Of a stretch of 64,000 nt of DNA, positions 1 to 8,976 are shown in pieces. The stretch spans positions 1,846,001 through 1,910,000 of the forward strand of contig NZ_CP133016.1 of assembly GCF_030866745.1 (NCBI RefSeq), read 5' to 3'. The translations under genes were made by a program, and so were the position numbers. The notes below the pieces were generated by a model. The model searched no databases, was not told the origin of the DNA, and was given only the letters and a program-made list of their open reading frames with translations. The number at the start of each line of letters is the position of its first letter. The first letter of the stretch is position 1. The DNA is from Sphingomonas flavescens (GTDB taxonomy: Bacteria > Pseudomonadota > Alphaproteobacteria > Sphingomonadales > Sphingomonadaceae).

Positions 1-2290
1 GGCGGTCGGCGAGGTCGATGCGCAGCCAGGTCTTGCCGAGGCGGCGGTAGGCTAGCGCCGCGCCGCGCGGGTCCGCGTCCGCCGTGAGCGTCGCTGCGCC
101 GGGGGCGGGTAGCGTCGGCATCGGCTGGCCCTGCTTCACGGCGAGAAGCGCGGCACGCCAATATTGCGCGGCGGGCTTCAGCAGCAGCGGCAGGAACACG
201 TCCAGAGGGCCGAGGCGGACCCTCAGACGGTGTACGGCTTGGCGATCGGCTTGTTCGAGATGGGCGATGGCACTGAGCGCAGTCTTTCGCGGAAGGTGAC
301 CGCCTGCGTCGGCCAGCATGGCGGCGAGCGCACGGACCGAGGACGGCGTCGCCGGATCGCCAGCGGCAGCGGCCAGCTGCTTTAGCGAGCCGAGGTGCCG
401 ACCAATCTGTGTTTCGAGCCACGCTTCAAGGCGTTGCCGAAGCGCTGCGCGTGCCGGAGCGGATAGGCGGTCGAGGGCGCGCGCGGTGCGGAGGGCGGGT
501 TCGAGGAGCGAGCGGCCGGGCGCCAGGCGGGCGAGGACATGACCTTCCCAGCAGACGGCCAGGCCGCCGGTATCCTCGATGATCAGCTGGAATGTTTCAT
601 CCTTCGCCTCGACCAGCGCCTTGGCGCGGCGGTCGAGCTCGTCGCCTAGGCGGCGCTCGGCGGCGGCGAGGAGCAGGCGCTTGTCGGCGAGCTTGGCGGA
701 GGGGTCGACGCGGAAGTCGAACCCGGTGAGATGGCCGATGGGCTCGGGGCCCACGCTGACCTCGCCATCGGCGGCGACGGTCACCGGCAGCGCGTCGGCG
801 CCGCGGGCGCCGATGTCGCGGACGAGGACGGAGGTGCGGCGATCGACGAAGCGCTGGGTGAGCCGCTCGTGCAGCGCGTCACTCAGCCGCGCCTCGACCT
901 CGCGGGTGCGGTCGGCCCATTTGACCGGCTCCTTCAGCCAGTCGGCGCGGTGCGCGATGTAGGCCCAGCTGCGGATGCCGGCGAGGCGGTCAGCGAGGGC
1001 CTCGATATCGCCGCTCATGTTATCGAGCCGGGCAACCTCCGCGGCGAACCATTCGTGAGGGACGTGGCCGCCTTCGCCAATGTAGCTGAACAGGCGGCGG
1101 ACCATGCGCGCGTGGTGCATCGGCCCGACCTTGCGGAAGTCGGGCAGGCCGCAGACGGCCCACAGGCGACGGGCGTGAATGCCGCGCCGGGCGGCGATGG
1201 CGGGGTCTTCGGCGACTAGTTTCAGCACCGAGAGGTCGATCGCTTCGGGCGCTGAGCGCAAAATCGGGTCGTCGCTCTTCTGTTCGAGACTTTTGATCAG
1301 CGCGCGGACGTCGGTGAAGTCGAGGTTTGCGTTGCGCCAGTAGAGGCTGTCGAGGGGCCGGAAGCGATGGTCTTCGATCGCGTTGACCTCTTCCTCGGAA
1401 AAGCCGCCGCTCTCTTCGGTCAGGCCAAGCGTGCCGAAGGTGCCGTCCTTCTGGTGGCGCCCGGCGCGACCGGCGATCTGCGCCATTTCGGGGATCGTCA
1501 GGCGGCGGTCGCGGCGCCCGTCAAACTTCTCCAGGCCGGCAAAGGCGACGTGCGTGACGTCCATGTTGAGGCCCATGCCGATGGCATCGGTAGCGACCAG
1601 ATAATCGACCTCGCCGCGCTGGAACATGGCAACCTGGGCGTTGCGCGTGGCGGGCGAAAGCGCGCCCATGACCACTGCGGCGCCGCCCTTGAAGCGGCGG
1701 AGCATCTCGGCAAGCGCGTACACCTGCTCGGCGGAGAAGGCGACGACGGCTGAGCGCGGCGGCAGGCGCGAGAGCTTGACGCTGCCGGCGTAACGGAGGG
1801 TGGAAAAGCGCGGGCGGCTGACGATCTCGGCCTCGGGCAGCAGCTCGCGGATGATCGGCCGCAGCGTGTCCGAGCCGAGGATGAGCGTCTCCTCGCGGCC
1901 GCGGGCGCGGAGCAGGCGGTCGGTGAAGACGTGCCCGCGTTCCGGGTCGATGCCGAGTTGCGCCTCATCGATCGCCGCGAAGGCGAAGTCGCGATTTTGC
2001 TCGCCCTCGTGATGGCTGGCGCCGCCGGGGACGGGCATGCTCTCGGCGGTGCACAGGAAATAGCGGGCCGTGGGCGGAACGATGCGTTCCTCGCCAGTCA
2101 GCAGTGCGACCTGCTTTTCGCCCTTTAGGGCGACGACGCGGTCGTAGACTTCACGCGCTAGGAGACGCAGCGGGAAGCCGATGACGCCCGAGGAGTGAGC
2201 GCACATGCGTTCGATCGCGAGGTACGTCTTCCCCGTGTTGGTCGGCCCGAGGATCGCCCGGACCGTAGCGTCTGAACGCGGCGCCATCAT
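1..2290 (-). CDS. SUV3-like DEAD/DEAH-type RNA helicase, 3' end outside window
   Basis: Open on the minus strand from ATG at 2290 to the window edge, about 763 codons without a stop. The N-terminus carries a Walker A motif GPTNTGKT (about residues 15-22), a DEAQ box in place of DEAD, and later a helicase C-terminal domain with DAIGMGLN and QIAGRAGR. This is the arrangement of SUV3-type helicases (mitochondrial degradosome family), which unwind RNA for turnover. Family members of about 800-900 residues occur as a core gene in alphaproteobacteria, so only the last part is missing. Two ATGs in tandem (2290, 2287) could start it. In related genomes I would expect an S4-domain RNA-binding protein and a ferredoxin next, outside this window (not visible here). 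Confidence 0.88.
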   Translation of the reverse strand, partial: MMAPRSDATVRAILGPTNTGKTYLAIERMCAHSSGVIGFPLRLLAREVYDRVVALKGEKQVALLTGEERIVPPTARYFLCTAESMPVPGGASHHEGEQNRDFAFAAIDEAQLGIDPERGHVFTDRLLRARGREETLILGSDTLRPIIRELLPEAEIVSRPRFSTLRYAGSVKLSRLPPRSAVVAFSAEQVYALAEMLRRFKGGAAVVMGALSPATRNAQVAMFQRGEVDYLVATDAIGMGLNMDVTHVAFAGLEKFDGRRDRRLTIPEMAQIAGRAGRHQKDGTFGTLGLTEESGGFSEEEVNAIEDHRFRPLDSLYWRNANLDFTDVRALIKSLEQKSDDPILRSAPEAIDLSVLKLVAEDPAIAARRGIHARRLWAVCGLPDFRKVGPMHHARMVRRLFSYIGEGGHVPHEWFAAEVARLDNMSGDIEALADRLAGIRSWAYIAHRADWLKEPVKWADRTREVEARLSDALHERLTQRFVDRRTSVLVRDIGARGADALPVTVAADGEVSVGPEPIGHLTGFDFRVDPSAKLADKRLLLAAAERRLGDELDRRAKALVEAKDETFQLIIEDTGGLAVCWEGHVLARLAPGRSLLEPALRTARALDRLSAPARAALRQRLEAWLETQIGRHLGSLKQLAAAAGDPATPSSVRALAAMLADAGGHLPRKTALSAIAHLEQADRQAVHRLRVRLGPLDVFLPLLLKPAAQYWRAALLAVKQGQPMPTLPAPGAATLTADADPRGAALAYRRLGKTWLRIDLADR

Positions 2291-2380
2291 GTTCGAATGT
2301 GGCAGCGCGGGAAGGAAGCGCAAGGTTCCTTCGACGAGTGGATTAGGTCCGTCTTAACCTCGATTTGGCATCAGAGAGGG

Positions 2381-3427
2381 GTGCTGACGTCACGCAACCT
2401 GTTCGGCTGGAAAAGCGCCGGCTTGGCCGCCCTGCTGTGCAGCGGCGTCGCTTGGGCCTCGCTTCCGCGCCCCGCGGTGGGGGCGGCGACCGACGATCAA
2501 CGGCAGTGGCATGCGCTTGGCGTCGCATCGATGTCCGGCGGCAGCGCGACAGGAATGCCGATGGCGCCGACGGCTGCGGTCGAAACGGTGGATTTCGTGC
2601 CCAAGCGGGCGGTGAAATTTGCCGAACCGGCGGTTGCGCCGAAGCGGGCGGTGATTGCCGCAAGCCCGCTGCGCATTCGCGGCCGGGCCGGCGACGGGCT
2701 CTATTGGGCATTGCGCGCGGCGGGCGCTTCACCGGAGGTGGCGGCGCAGTATCTGACGGCGCTCGCGACGCAGATCGACGTCGGTGAGATCGGGGCCGGT
2801 GATGGGTTCGACCTGGTGCTCAACGCGGACCGCCAGTTGCTTTATGCCGGACTGAACCGGCTCGGTGGGTCGTCGCTGCAACTGGTGCGGTGGACGGCCA
2901 ACGGCCGCAGCGAATGGATCGACGCGGCGAACGCGGAACGGCCCGCGCCGGTGCAGAGCGGCCTGGTGATGCCGGCGAACGGCCCGATCACGTCCTACTT
3001 CGGCTATCGCTATCACCCGATCCTGCATTTTACGCGATTCCACGCGGGCGTGGATATCGGTGCGAGTTGGGGCAGCCCGATTGTCGCCGCCGCAGATGGA
3101 CAAGTTGCCGCAGCCGGCTGGGCCGGCGGCTACGGTCGACAGGTCCAGATCGCGCACGGCGGCGGCATCGTCAGCACTTACAGCCACATGAGCGACATCG
3201 TCGCGCAGCCGGGCAGCTACGTTCGTCGCGGGCAGGTGATCGGCTATGTCGGATCGTCGGGGCTATCGACCGGGCCGCACCTCCATTTCGAAGTCAAGCA
3301 GAGCGGTCAGCCGGTCAATCCGCTCGGCGTCCGGCTGGTCAGCGCGCCGGTCGTCGACACGCGCCTTGCCGAAGCATTAAAGGCGCGGCTCAAGGCCTTA
3401 CTGACGGTCGGGATCAAACGGGCCTAG
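2381..3427 (+). CDS. M23 family metallopeptidase (LytM-type murein endopeptidase)
   Basis: Envelope peptidase of the LytM/M23 family, which cuts peptidoglycan cross-links. From GTG 2381 the protein has 348 residues: a hydrophobic signal segment (GLAALLCSGVAW), a linker rich in Ala/Pro, and a C-terminal M23 domain. Zinc ligands are visible as HxxxD (H221, D225) and HLH (H300, H302). An upstream in-frame ATG at 2297 would leave only 6 bp to the divergent helicase and put a polar 28-residue extension before the signal segment, so GTG 2381 is preferred; its ribosome site (AGAGAGGG) lies unusually close. The stop codon overlaps that of the convergent EI24 gene. Confidence 0.87.
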   Translation: MLTSRNLFGWKSAGLAALLCSGVAWASLPRPAVGAATDDQRQWHALGVASMSGGSATGMPMAPTAAVETVDFVPKRAVKFAEPAVAPKRAVIAASPLRIRGRAGDGLYWALRAAGASPEVAAQYLTALATQIDVGEIGAGDGFDLVLNADRQLLYAGLNRLGGSSLQLVRWTANGRSEWIDAANAERPAPVQSGLVMPANGPITSYFGYRYHPILHFTRFHAGVDIGASWGSPIVAAADGQVAAAGWAGGYGRQVQIAHGGGIVSTYSHMSDIVAQPGSYVRRGQVIGYVGSSGLSTGPHLHFEVKQSGQPVNPLGVRLVSAPVVDTRLAEALKARLKALLTVGIKRA

Positions 3428-4125
3428 ACGCGAGCCGGCCAGAACGACCGGTTGAACAGGTGAATGCCGGCGGCGACGCCGAGCACGGGCGCCACCAGGT
3501 TCACGAACGGGATCAGGAACAGCACGCTGACCAGCACGCCGAGCAGATGCTGCTCGCCGCGCTTTGCGCGCAGCCAGGTCCGGCGGGATACGCGGTCGCC
3601 GTGACGCGCCGCGGCCAGCTCGCCGATGTCGCGGCCGAACGCAAAGCCGTTGACGATCACAAACAGAATGAATGGCCCGACGCCGGTGATCAGCAGCAGG
3701 ATGTAAAAGGGTGCGGCAATCAGATTGAACAGGAACAGCCGGCCGGCGGAACGAAGACCCATCCCCAGTCCGGCCAAGATGCCGATTGGGTGGGCAGCCC
3801 GGGCCGCTTCCGGATAATGCAGTTCCTCAATGGTCCGGCCGATCTTGTCGGCGAAAGTCATGATTACTGCCAGCGCGACTGCGGGGAAGAGGAACCAGCC
3901 GGCTAAGAGGGTCAGGAGGAGCGCGCCGATGCCGCCGCTGCCGGCATCCAGCGGGCAGCTGTCGAGCCCGATTGCGGCGCAAGGGTCGGCTCCGTTCAAC
4001 AGCCAGACCAGCACCGCCGCGAGCAGCGCGAAGATCGCCAGCGTGATGAGAAGCGCCTGGAACATGATCGCCATGACGCGGCGATTGCCGAGGTCGGCTA
4101 AAGCGAGGCTTAGAGCGCGCAACAT
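3424..4125 (-). CDS. EI24 domain-containing membrane protein
   Basis: A 233-residue inner-membrane protein with about five to six hydrophobic segments (near residues 20-45, 68-92, 110-160 and 195-220). The pattern of a short N-terminal segment, AVxMTFADKI-type loop, and a later (R)SxxRxxxFN motif matches the EI24/CysZ-like superfamily. CysZ of E. coli supports sulfate uptake, but the alphaproteobacterial EI24 proteins have no settled role, so I do not assign a substrate. It faces the M23 peptidase; the two stop codons share the four bases CTAG at 3424-3427. Confidence 0.78.
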   Translation of the reverse strand: MLRALSLALADLGNRRVMAIMFQALLITLAIFALLAAVLVWLLNGADPCAAIGLDSCPLDAGSGGIGALLLTLLAGWFLFPAVALAVIMTFADKIGRTIEELHYPEAARAAHPIGILAGLGMGLRSAGRLFLFNLIAAPFYILLLITGVGPFILFVIVNGFAFGRDIGELAAARHGDRVSRRTWLRAKRGEQHLLGVLVSVLFLIPFVNLVAPVLGVAAGIHLFNRSFWPARV

Positions 4126-4270
4126 GGTTGGGGAGGTGCCAGAACTTCCACCGCAGTGCCAGCCACGGGCGGTGGGTAGAAAATGCCAATCGCGTTGCCG
4201 AGCCGAAAAAGCTTTGCCGCCAACTATTTGCTGATTATGGTTAACTTAAATTTACTCGGGGGCGAGTCTT

Positions 4271-5200
4271 ATGCGTAAATTTGCTTGGCGTGCGTTAGCG
4301 TGTGCAATCCTCACGGCGGGGATCTGGGCTCAGCCCGCAATTGCGGGTCGCACCGTGATCGATGGCGGCGCGAATTGGATGCTTTCCGGCTACTGCAGTC
4401 CCAAGACCGATGGGAGTTGCACGCCCTACACGTTCGCGACGCCGCTCAGCATCGGCGGGACATCGTACAGCCAATTCTATGTCAACAGTAACGGCACGGT
4501 CTCGCTAGGATCGATCCAGTCTTTCCTGACGCCGCAGGTGAATGGCGATACCTCGACGGTTCAGACGCAACTTTCCGCCTACGCGCCTACGCCGGTCTTC
4601 AGCGCGCGTTTCGTGGACGGGCCGGGCGTCGAAGATTTTTTTGGCGGCGGTGGATACGACGGGACCTACGTCGCCGATACGTCGATCAATTCGAACGGCT
4701 TCACGGTGTCTTTTTACGGATGCACCAACCCGCTGAATTGTGGACAGCGTAGCATCGATCTTGTCCAGAACGCCACGTTCAGTCAGCAGTCCTACGACAA
4801 TTTCGGTTTATCGAAGACGATCGTCGACGCCTCGACGTTGAGCGACCCCAACGCCACGCTTCAGCAGAGGTTCGACTCGGGCAAGGCCAACCTCCTGGCG
4901 GGTTATTCGACCTCGCTGCGCGTTTACACGATCACGCTGATCGAACTGCTTGACGGGTTCCAGGTCAACTATTCTTACAATGCCGCAGCTCAGCTGGTCT
5001 CGGGCACGTACGGATTCAACTTGCCGAATGCTCAGGTCCAGGAGACGGGGCCGCTGCAAAATCGATCGTACCTGTTCGACAGCCGCGGGTCGTTGATTGG
5101 CGCGGTTCCGGAGCCGGCGACGTGGTTGACGATGCTGCTCGGCTTCGCCGGAATTGGAATAGCGGTGCGCCGGCGACGCGCGAAGTCCGTTCCCGCCTGA
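4271..5200 (+). CDS. PEPxxWA-CTERM sorting-signal protein
   Basis: A secreted 309-residue protein. It has a cleavable signal peptide (AILTAGIWAQPAIAG, residues about 12-27), a Gly/Ser/Asn-rich body with predicted beta structure, and a C-terminal tripartite signal at about residues 283-308: VPEPATW, a hydrophobic helix, then RRRRAK. This is the PEP-CTERM class recognised by exosortase for sorting to the cell surface. Several Cys pairs (SPKTDGSC, CTNPLNC) could form disulfides. GGGGGCGAG precedes the ATG. No exosortase is in the window, so processing must depend on one elsewhere. Its stop is 21 bases from the start of the TIR gene, in the same frame, suggesting joint transcription. Confidence 0.82.
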   Translation: MRKFAWRALACAILTAGIWAQPAIAGRTVIDGGANWMLSGYCSPKTDGSCTPYTFATPLSIGGTSYSQFYVNSNGTVSLGSIQSFLTPQVNGDTSTVQTQLSAYAPTPVFSARFVDGPGVEDFFGGGGYDGTYVADTSINSNGFTVSFYGCTNPLNCGQRSIDLVQNATFSQQSYDNFGLSKTIVDASTLSDPNATLQQRFDSGKANLLAGYSTSLRVYTITLIELLDGFQVNYSYNAAAQLVSGTYGFNLPNAQVQETGPLQNRSYLFDSRGSLIGAVPEPATWLTMLLGFAGIGIAVRRRRAKSVPA

Positions 5201-5221
5201 TTGCCGACACGGCGAGAGCTG

Positions 5222-7192
5222 ATGCGGTACTCCGCGTTTATCAGCTACAATCACAAGGATCGCCGATGGGCTGCGTGGCTCCATCGCGAATTGGAGCGCT
5301 ACCGCCTACCGAAAGCGATGGTCGGCCGGCCGACGTCCTGGGGGACGCTCGAGCGCCGACTGCCGCCCGTCTTCCAGGATCGCGAAGAACTGGCGGCCTC
5401 GGCCAACCTAGCCGATTCGGTTCGACAGGCCTTGGAAGAGTCGGCCAGCCTGATCGTCATCTGCTCGCGCAATGGCGCAGCTTCGCGCTGGGTTAACGAA
5501 GAGGTTCGAACCTTTGCCGCGCTCGGGCGAGCGGGGAGCATCCAATGTTTGCTGGTGCCGGAGGCCGACGGCTCGGCCGTTCCCGGCGAAAGCTTTTTTC
5601 CGCCTGCGCTTTTGGAGCTCGGCGGGGAGCCACTTGCGGCGGACGCGCGCAAGTCCGGGGACGGCCGACGCAACGCATTTCTCAAGCTCGTCGCCGGGGT
5701 CGTCGGCGCGCGCTACGACGATCTACGGCAGCGAGAGCAGCACAGGCGCCAACGGCGGTTGCTTGCGCTGGCGGCCGCAGCCACCGTCGGGTTCGTCATC
5801 ATGACCGGCCTTGCCGGCTTCGCTCTCGTATCGCGCGCGCAAGCTGTCCGAGAGCGCGACATCGCTCGGCAGAAGACCATGACCGCCGAGCGCACGACGG
5901 ACTTCGTGAAGGGGCTCTTCGCGGTCGCGGATCCACAGGAGGCGCAGGGCGATAAGGTGACGGTGGTCGAAGCGCTGGACAAGGGCGCGCGGCAGCTGGA
6001 CGGCGCACTCTCCAATGAGCCTGACGTGAAGGCGGAACTCATCAGCACGCTTAGCGACGTCTACATGGGGCTCGGCTCATTCCGCCGAGCGGACGAACTG
6101 ATCAGGCGATCTTTTGCATTGCCGGTGGCCCGTGGCGAAACGCGCGTTCGCCAGTTGGCCACCTTTGCGACATCGCGATCGCAACAAGGTGAATATGAGC
6201 AGGCGCAGCAACTTTTCGGCAAAGCACTGGCCGGGATTGGCGACCCGGCCCAATTGGTCGACACCGGACTCTATTCGCGCATTCTCATCGGACGGGCCGA
6301 GGCCCTTTCGAAGCTAGACCGCTTCGATGATGCGCGACCGCTCATCAACAAAGCGTTGGCTTGGGATCGCTCGCACGACGGACCGAAGGCGCCGTCGGTC
6401 GCCCGCGACCTGGAAGCGAGCGCCTGGACCAATCAAATGGCTGGCGAACTGGCAACCTCGACGCGGGAGTATGAAGAAGCGCTGAGGATTCGGGCGGCGG
6501 TACAGGGCCAACTTCATCCCAAGGTCTCCGAAGACCTCAATCAACTCGGGGCCAACGCCTATCTGGACAACAAACCCGACGCCGCAGTGCGTTACTGGCG
6601 ACAGAATTTGGCGCTCGATGAAAGAGTGCTCGGACCCAACCATCCGGATCTGGCGTCGACGCTGAACAATCTTGCGCGGGTGATGATCGAGCAGCGCCGC
6701 TTAAGGGAAGCGATCCCCCTGCTGACCCGGAGCATGAATATTTATCTCGCGCAGCGCGAGGACACGCACGACGACCTCGCCTTTATTTTTGCGAATCTGG
6801 CGCTGGCGAAACGAGGCATCGGGCAAGACGTCGAAGCCGAGGCGCTGTTTCGCCGCGGGCTGACGGCAGCCGAAGTCCATCAGAACCGCCTGATGGCACC
6901 TATCCTCACGGACTTGGCGGATCTGCTGTGCACGCACCGACGGTTCGGCGAAGCCGAGCAGATGCTGGCACGCGCTGCGCCCATCATGGCAAAGACCTAT
7001 CCCGATGATGCCTGGCGCACCGCATGGGTCGATAATAGCCGCGGAGCCTGTCTTGTGGCGCAGGGCAAGCGATCCGGCATTCAACTGGTGCGTGCCAGTG
7101 CGCCCATTGTCCTCAAGCGCTGGCGTGCAGGCACCATGTACGGCGCGCAAGTCCAGCAGCGATTACGCACGGCTTCTATTCTTGGCGGCTGA
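5222..7192 (+). CDS. TIR domain - transmembrane helix - tetratricopeptide repeat protein
   Basis: A 656-residue protein in three parts. Residues about 1-130 are a TIR fold: the start YSAFISYNHKD is the betaA signature, and a WVNEEV motif follows SRNGAAS. In that motif E94 aligns with the catalytic glutamate of TIR NADases such as SARM1 (WVHKEI). Residues about 180-203 form one membrane helix. The remainder contains TPR-type repeats of the kind with (D)LA-xT-LNNLA and begins with an FVKGLFAVADP segment also known from the TPR tails of bacterial Ser/Thr kinases. ATG 5222 is chosen because GAGAG precedes it and the TIR fold starts there; a TTG at 5201 directly after the PEP-CTERM stop is the alternative. 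Role inferred: membrane-anchored signalling or NAD-cleaving effector sensed through the TPRs; unproven. Confidence 0.85.
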   Translation: MRYSAFISYNHKDRRWAAWLHRELERYRLPKAMVGRPTSWGTLERRLPPVFQDREELAASANLADSVRQALEESASLIVICSRNGAASRWVNEEVRTFAALGRAGSIQCLLVPEADGSAVPGESFFPPALLELGGEPLAADARKSGDGRRNAFLKLVAGVVGARYDDLRQREQHRRQRRLLALAAAATVGFVIMTGLAGFALVSRAQAVRERDIARQKTMTAERTTDFVKGLFAVADPQEAQGDKVTVVEALDKGARQLDGALSNEPDVKAELISTLSDVYMGLGSFRRADELIRRSFALPVARGETRVRQLATFATSRSQQGEYEQAQQLFGKALAGIGDPAQLVDTGLYSRILIGRAEALSKLDRFDDARPLINKALAWDRSHDGPKAPSVARDLEASAWTNQMAGELATSTREYEEALRIRAAVQGQLHPKVSEDLNQLGANAYLDNKPDAAVRYWRQNLALDERVLGPNHPDLASTLNNLARVMIEQRRLREAIPLLTRSMNIYLAQREDTHDDLAFIFANLALAKRGIGQDVEAEALFRRGLTAAEVHQNRLMAPILTDLADLLCTHRRFGEAEQMLARAAPIMAKTYPDDAWRTAWVDNSRGACLVAQGKRSGIQLVRASAPIVLKRWRAGTMYGAQVQQRLRTASILGG

Positions 7193-7201
7193 CTAAAACT
7201 C

Positions 7202-8893
7202 CTAGCGGCCGTGACCGCGCCACCGCTTGATGGTGCGGTTGATGATGCCTTCTTCGTCGCCGGTTTCGCGCCATAGGCGGGCGAAGCTGGGGTCGGATGA
7301 GGCGGGGCGCTTCTCGGGCTCGAGGTCGTCGAAGCGGACGCGGATCGGGATAGCCACGCCTTCGCCGCAGACGATGCATTCGCGATTGCGAAGCGCGGGA
7401 ATTGCGTCGAGGAAACCGCGCGCACCTTCCGGCATGGCGGCACGGACGCACGCCTGGTCGCGGTCGTTGTTTAACCGCATGGAGACGATCGTGCCGCACT
7501 GCGACAGCACGCCTTCGGCAAGGTCGGACGGACGCTGCGTAATCAGGCCGAGCGAGACGCCATACTTACGGCCTTCCTTGGCGATACGCTCGAGGATCTT
7601 GCGGACGGCCTGGGCGCCGCTGTTCTCGTCCTTGGGCACGTAGCGGTGGGCTTCTTCGCAGACGAGCAGCAGCGGACGCTGTGCCTCGGTGCGCGACCAG
7701 ATGGCGTAGTCGAACACCATGCGGGCGAGCACCGAGACGACTACGCTGGTGACTTCGGACGGGACGCCGGACACATCGACGATCGAGATCGGACGGCCGA
7801 GGCTCGGCAGGCGGAACAGCTTGGCGAGGAAGCTGCCCATCGAGTCCGAGACGAGCATGCCGGAGAACATGAAGGTGTAGCGCGGATCGGCGCGAAGCTC
7901 GTCGAGCTTGGTCTTGATGCGCTGGAACGGCAACGTGTCGCCGGCGCGGTCGAGCTTGCCCATTTCGTTGACGATGATCGCGTTGAGATCGGTCAGCAGG
8001 TACGGGATCGGGCTGTCGACGGTGACCTTGCCGTACTGGCTCATGTCCTTGCCCTTGGTACGGGCGGCGAGCAGGCACTTGCCGAGGATGTCGGCGTCGC
8101 GCTGACGCTCGGCACCGTCGGTGGTCAGGAACACTTCGCAATGTTCCTCGAAGTTCATCAGCCAATAGGGAAGCTGGAGGTTGTCGACGTTGAACAGCTC
8201 GCCGCAGCCCTTGAAGGCGGCAGAATATTCGCCGTGCGGGTCGATCATCACGATGTGACCTTCGGGGCTGAGCTGCGAGATGCGGTGCAGGATGAGCGCG
8301 ACCGAGGTCGACTTACCGGTGCCGGTCGAGCCGAGGACCGCAAAGTGCTTCGACAGCATCGGATCGACGTAAAGCGCGCCGCGGATGTCGTCGGTCGGAT
8401 AGACAGTACCGATCTCGATGTGCGGCTCATCCGTGGCAGCGAAGATCGAGCGCATGTCCTGGGTGCTGACGGGCATCACTTCGGCGCCCGGGATCGGGTA
8501 GCGCGTCACGCCACGACGGAAGTTGGACATGCCGCCATCCGAATCGCGCGAGCCTTCGCCGAGGAAGTCGATGTAGGCAATGAGCTCGCCGGGATTGCCG
8601 GCGCGAAGGGTACGAACGTTGGCGATCAGCCAGCTGTTGCCGACGACGGTTTTCACCTGGCTGCCGACCTGGCCGGACATCGCGACCGAAGGATCCTTGT
8701 GTGACTGAAGGGCCGCGACGGTCGCGGCATCGAGCACGATCTGCGAGCCCGAACCCGCGATCTCGACGACCTTGCCGATTGCCGTCAGGTTCTGCGCAGG
8801 CGCCTTGGGCTGCGCCGAGGGCGTTTCCTCCTGGAAACTACTTACCTCGTTCAGGAACTCCCGCAGGTTCGGCTGCTCGTTCATGTTTTCCAT
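7202..8893 (-). CDS. HerA-type (DUF87) ATP-binding protein
   Basis: A 563-residue FtsK/HerA-superfamily ATPase. An N-terminal HAS-barrel-like region (about residues 45-140) precedes the ATPase core with Walker A GSTGTGKST, IDPHGEY, and the Walker B segment LLVCEEAHRY; ITQRPSDL and RLNNDRDQ follow as sensor and arginine elements. HerA proteins are hexameric DNA translocases; in bacteria they act in DNA processing or, paired with a nuclease, in defence. No NurA, SIR2 or DUF4297 partner is adjacent on the same strand. The gene ends 9 bp from the TIR-TPR gene, facing it. Start: ATG 8893 (MENMNEQ) or 8884; an upstream AGGGAG supports this region rather than 8929. Confidence 0.85.
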   Translation of the reverse strand: MENMNEQPNLREFLNEVSSFQEETPSAQPKAPAQNLTAIGKVVEIAGSGSQIVLDAATVAALQSHKDPSVAMSGQVGSQVKTVVGNSWLIANVRTLRAGNPGELIAYIDFLGEGSRDSDGGMSNFRRGVTRYPIPGAEVMPVSTQDMRSIFAATDEPHIEIGTVYPTDDIRGALYVDPMLSKHFAVLGSTGTGKSTSVALILHRISQLSPEGHIVMIDPHGEYSAAFKGCGELFNVDNLQLPYWLMNFEEHCEVFLTTDGAERQRDADILGKCLLAARTKGKDMSQYGKVTVDSPIPYLLTDLNAIIVNEMGKLDRAGDTLPFQRIKTKLDELRADPRYTFMFSGMLVSDSMGSFLAKLFRLPSLGRPISIVDVSGVPSEVTSVVVSVLARMVFDYAIWSRTEAQRPLLLVCEEAHRYVPKDENSGAQAVRKILERIAKEGRKYGVSLGLITQRPSDLAEGVLSQCGTIVSMRLNNDRDQACVRAAMPEGARGFLDAIPALRNRECIVCGEGVAIPIRVRFDDLEPEKRPASSDPSFARLWRETGDEEGIINRTIKRWRGHGR

Positions 8894-8976
8894 TTTTCGC
8901 CCAAAAACTCCCTGTGCGGGCACGGGCATAACCGGGAGCGGTTAAGATTAACTTGAGGATATTGCCGGCGAGCGCG

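Noticed and set aside
4126..4270. Promoter read as TTGCTG-17-TTTACT before the PEP-CTERM gene
   Set aside because: It would leave about 8 bases to the start codon, and TTTACT is a poor -10. The stretch is AT-rich but nothing more can be supported.
7202..8893. HerA-SIR2/DUF4297 type defence pair
   Set aside because: No SIR2 or DUF4297 gene is present and the neighbour with TIR lies on the other strand. The HerA is most likely a chromosomal core gene.
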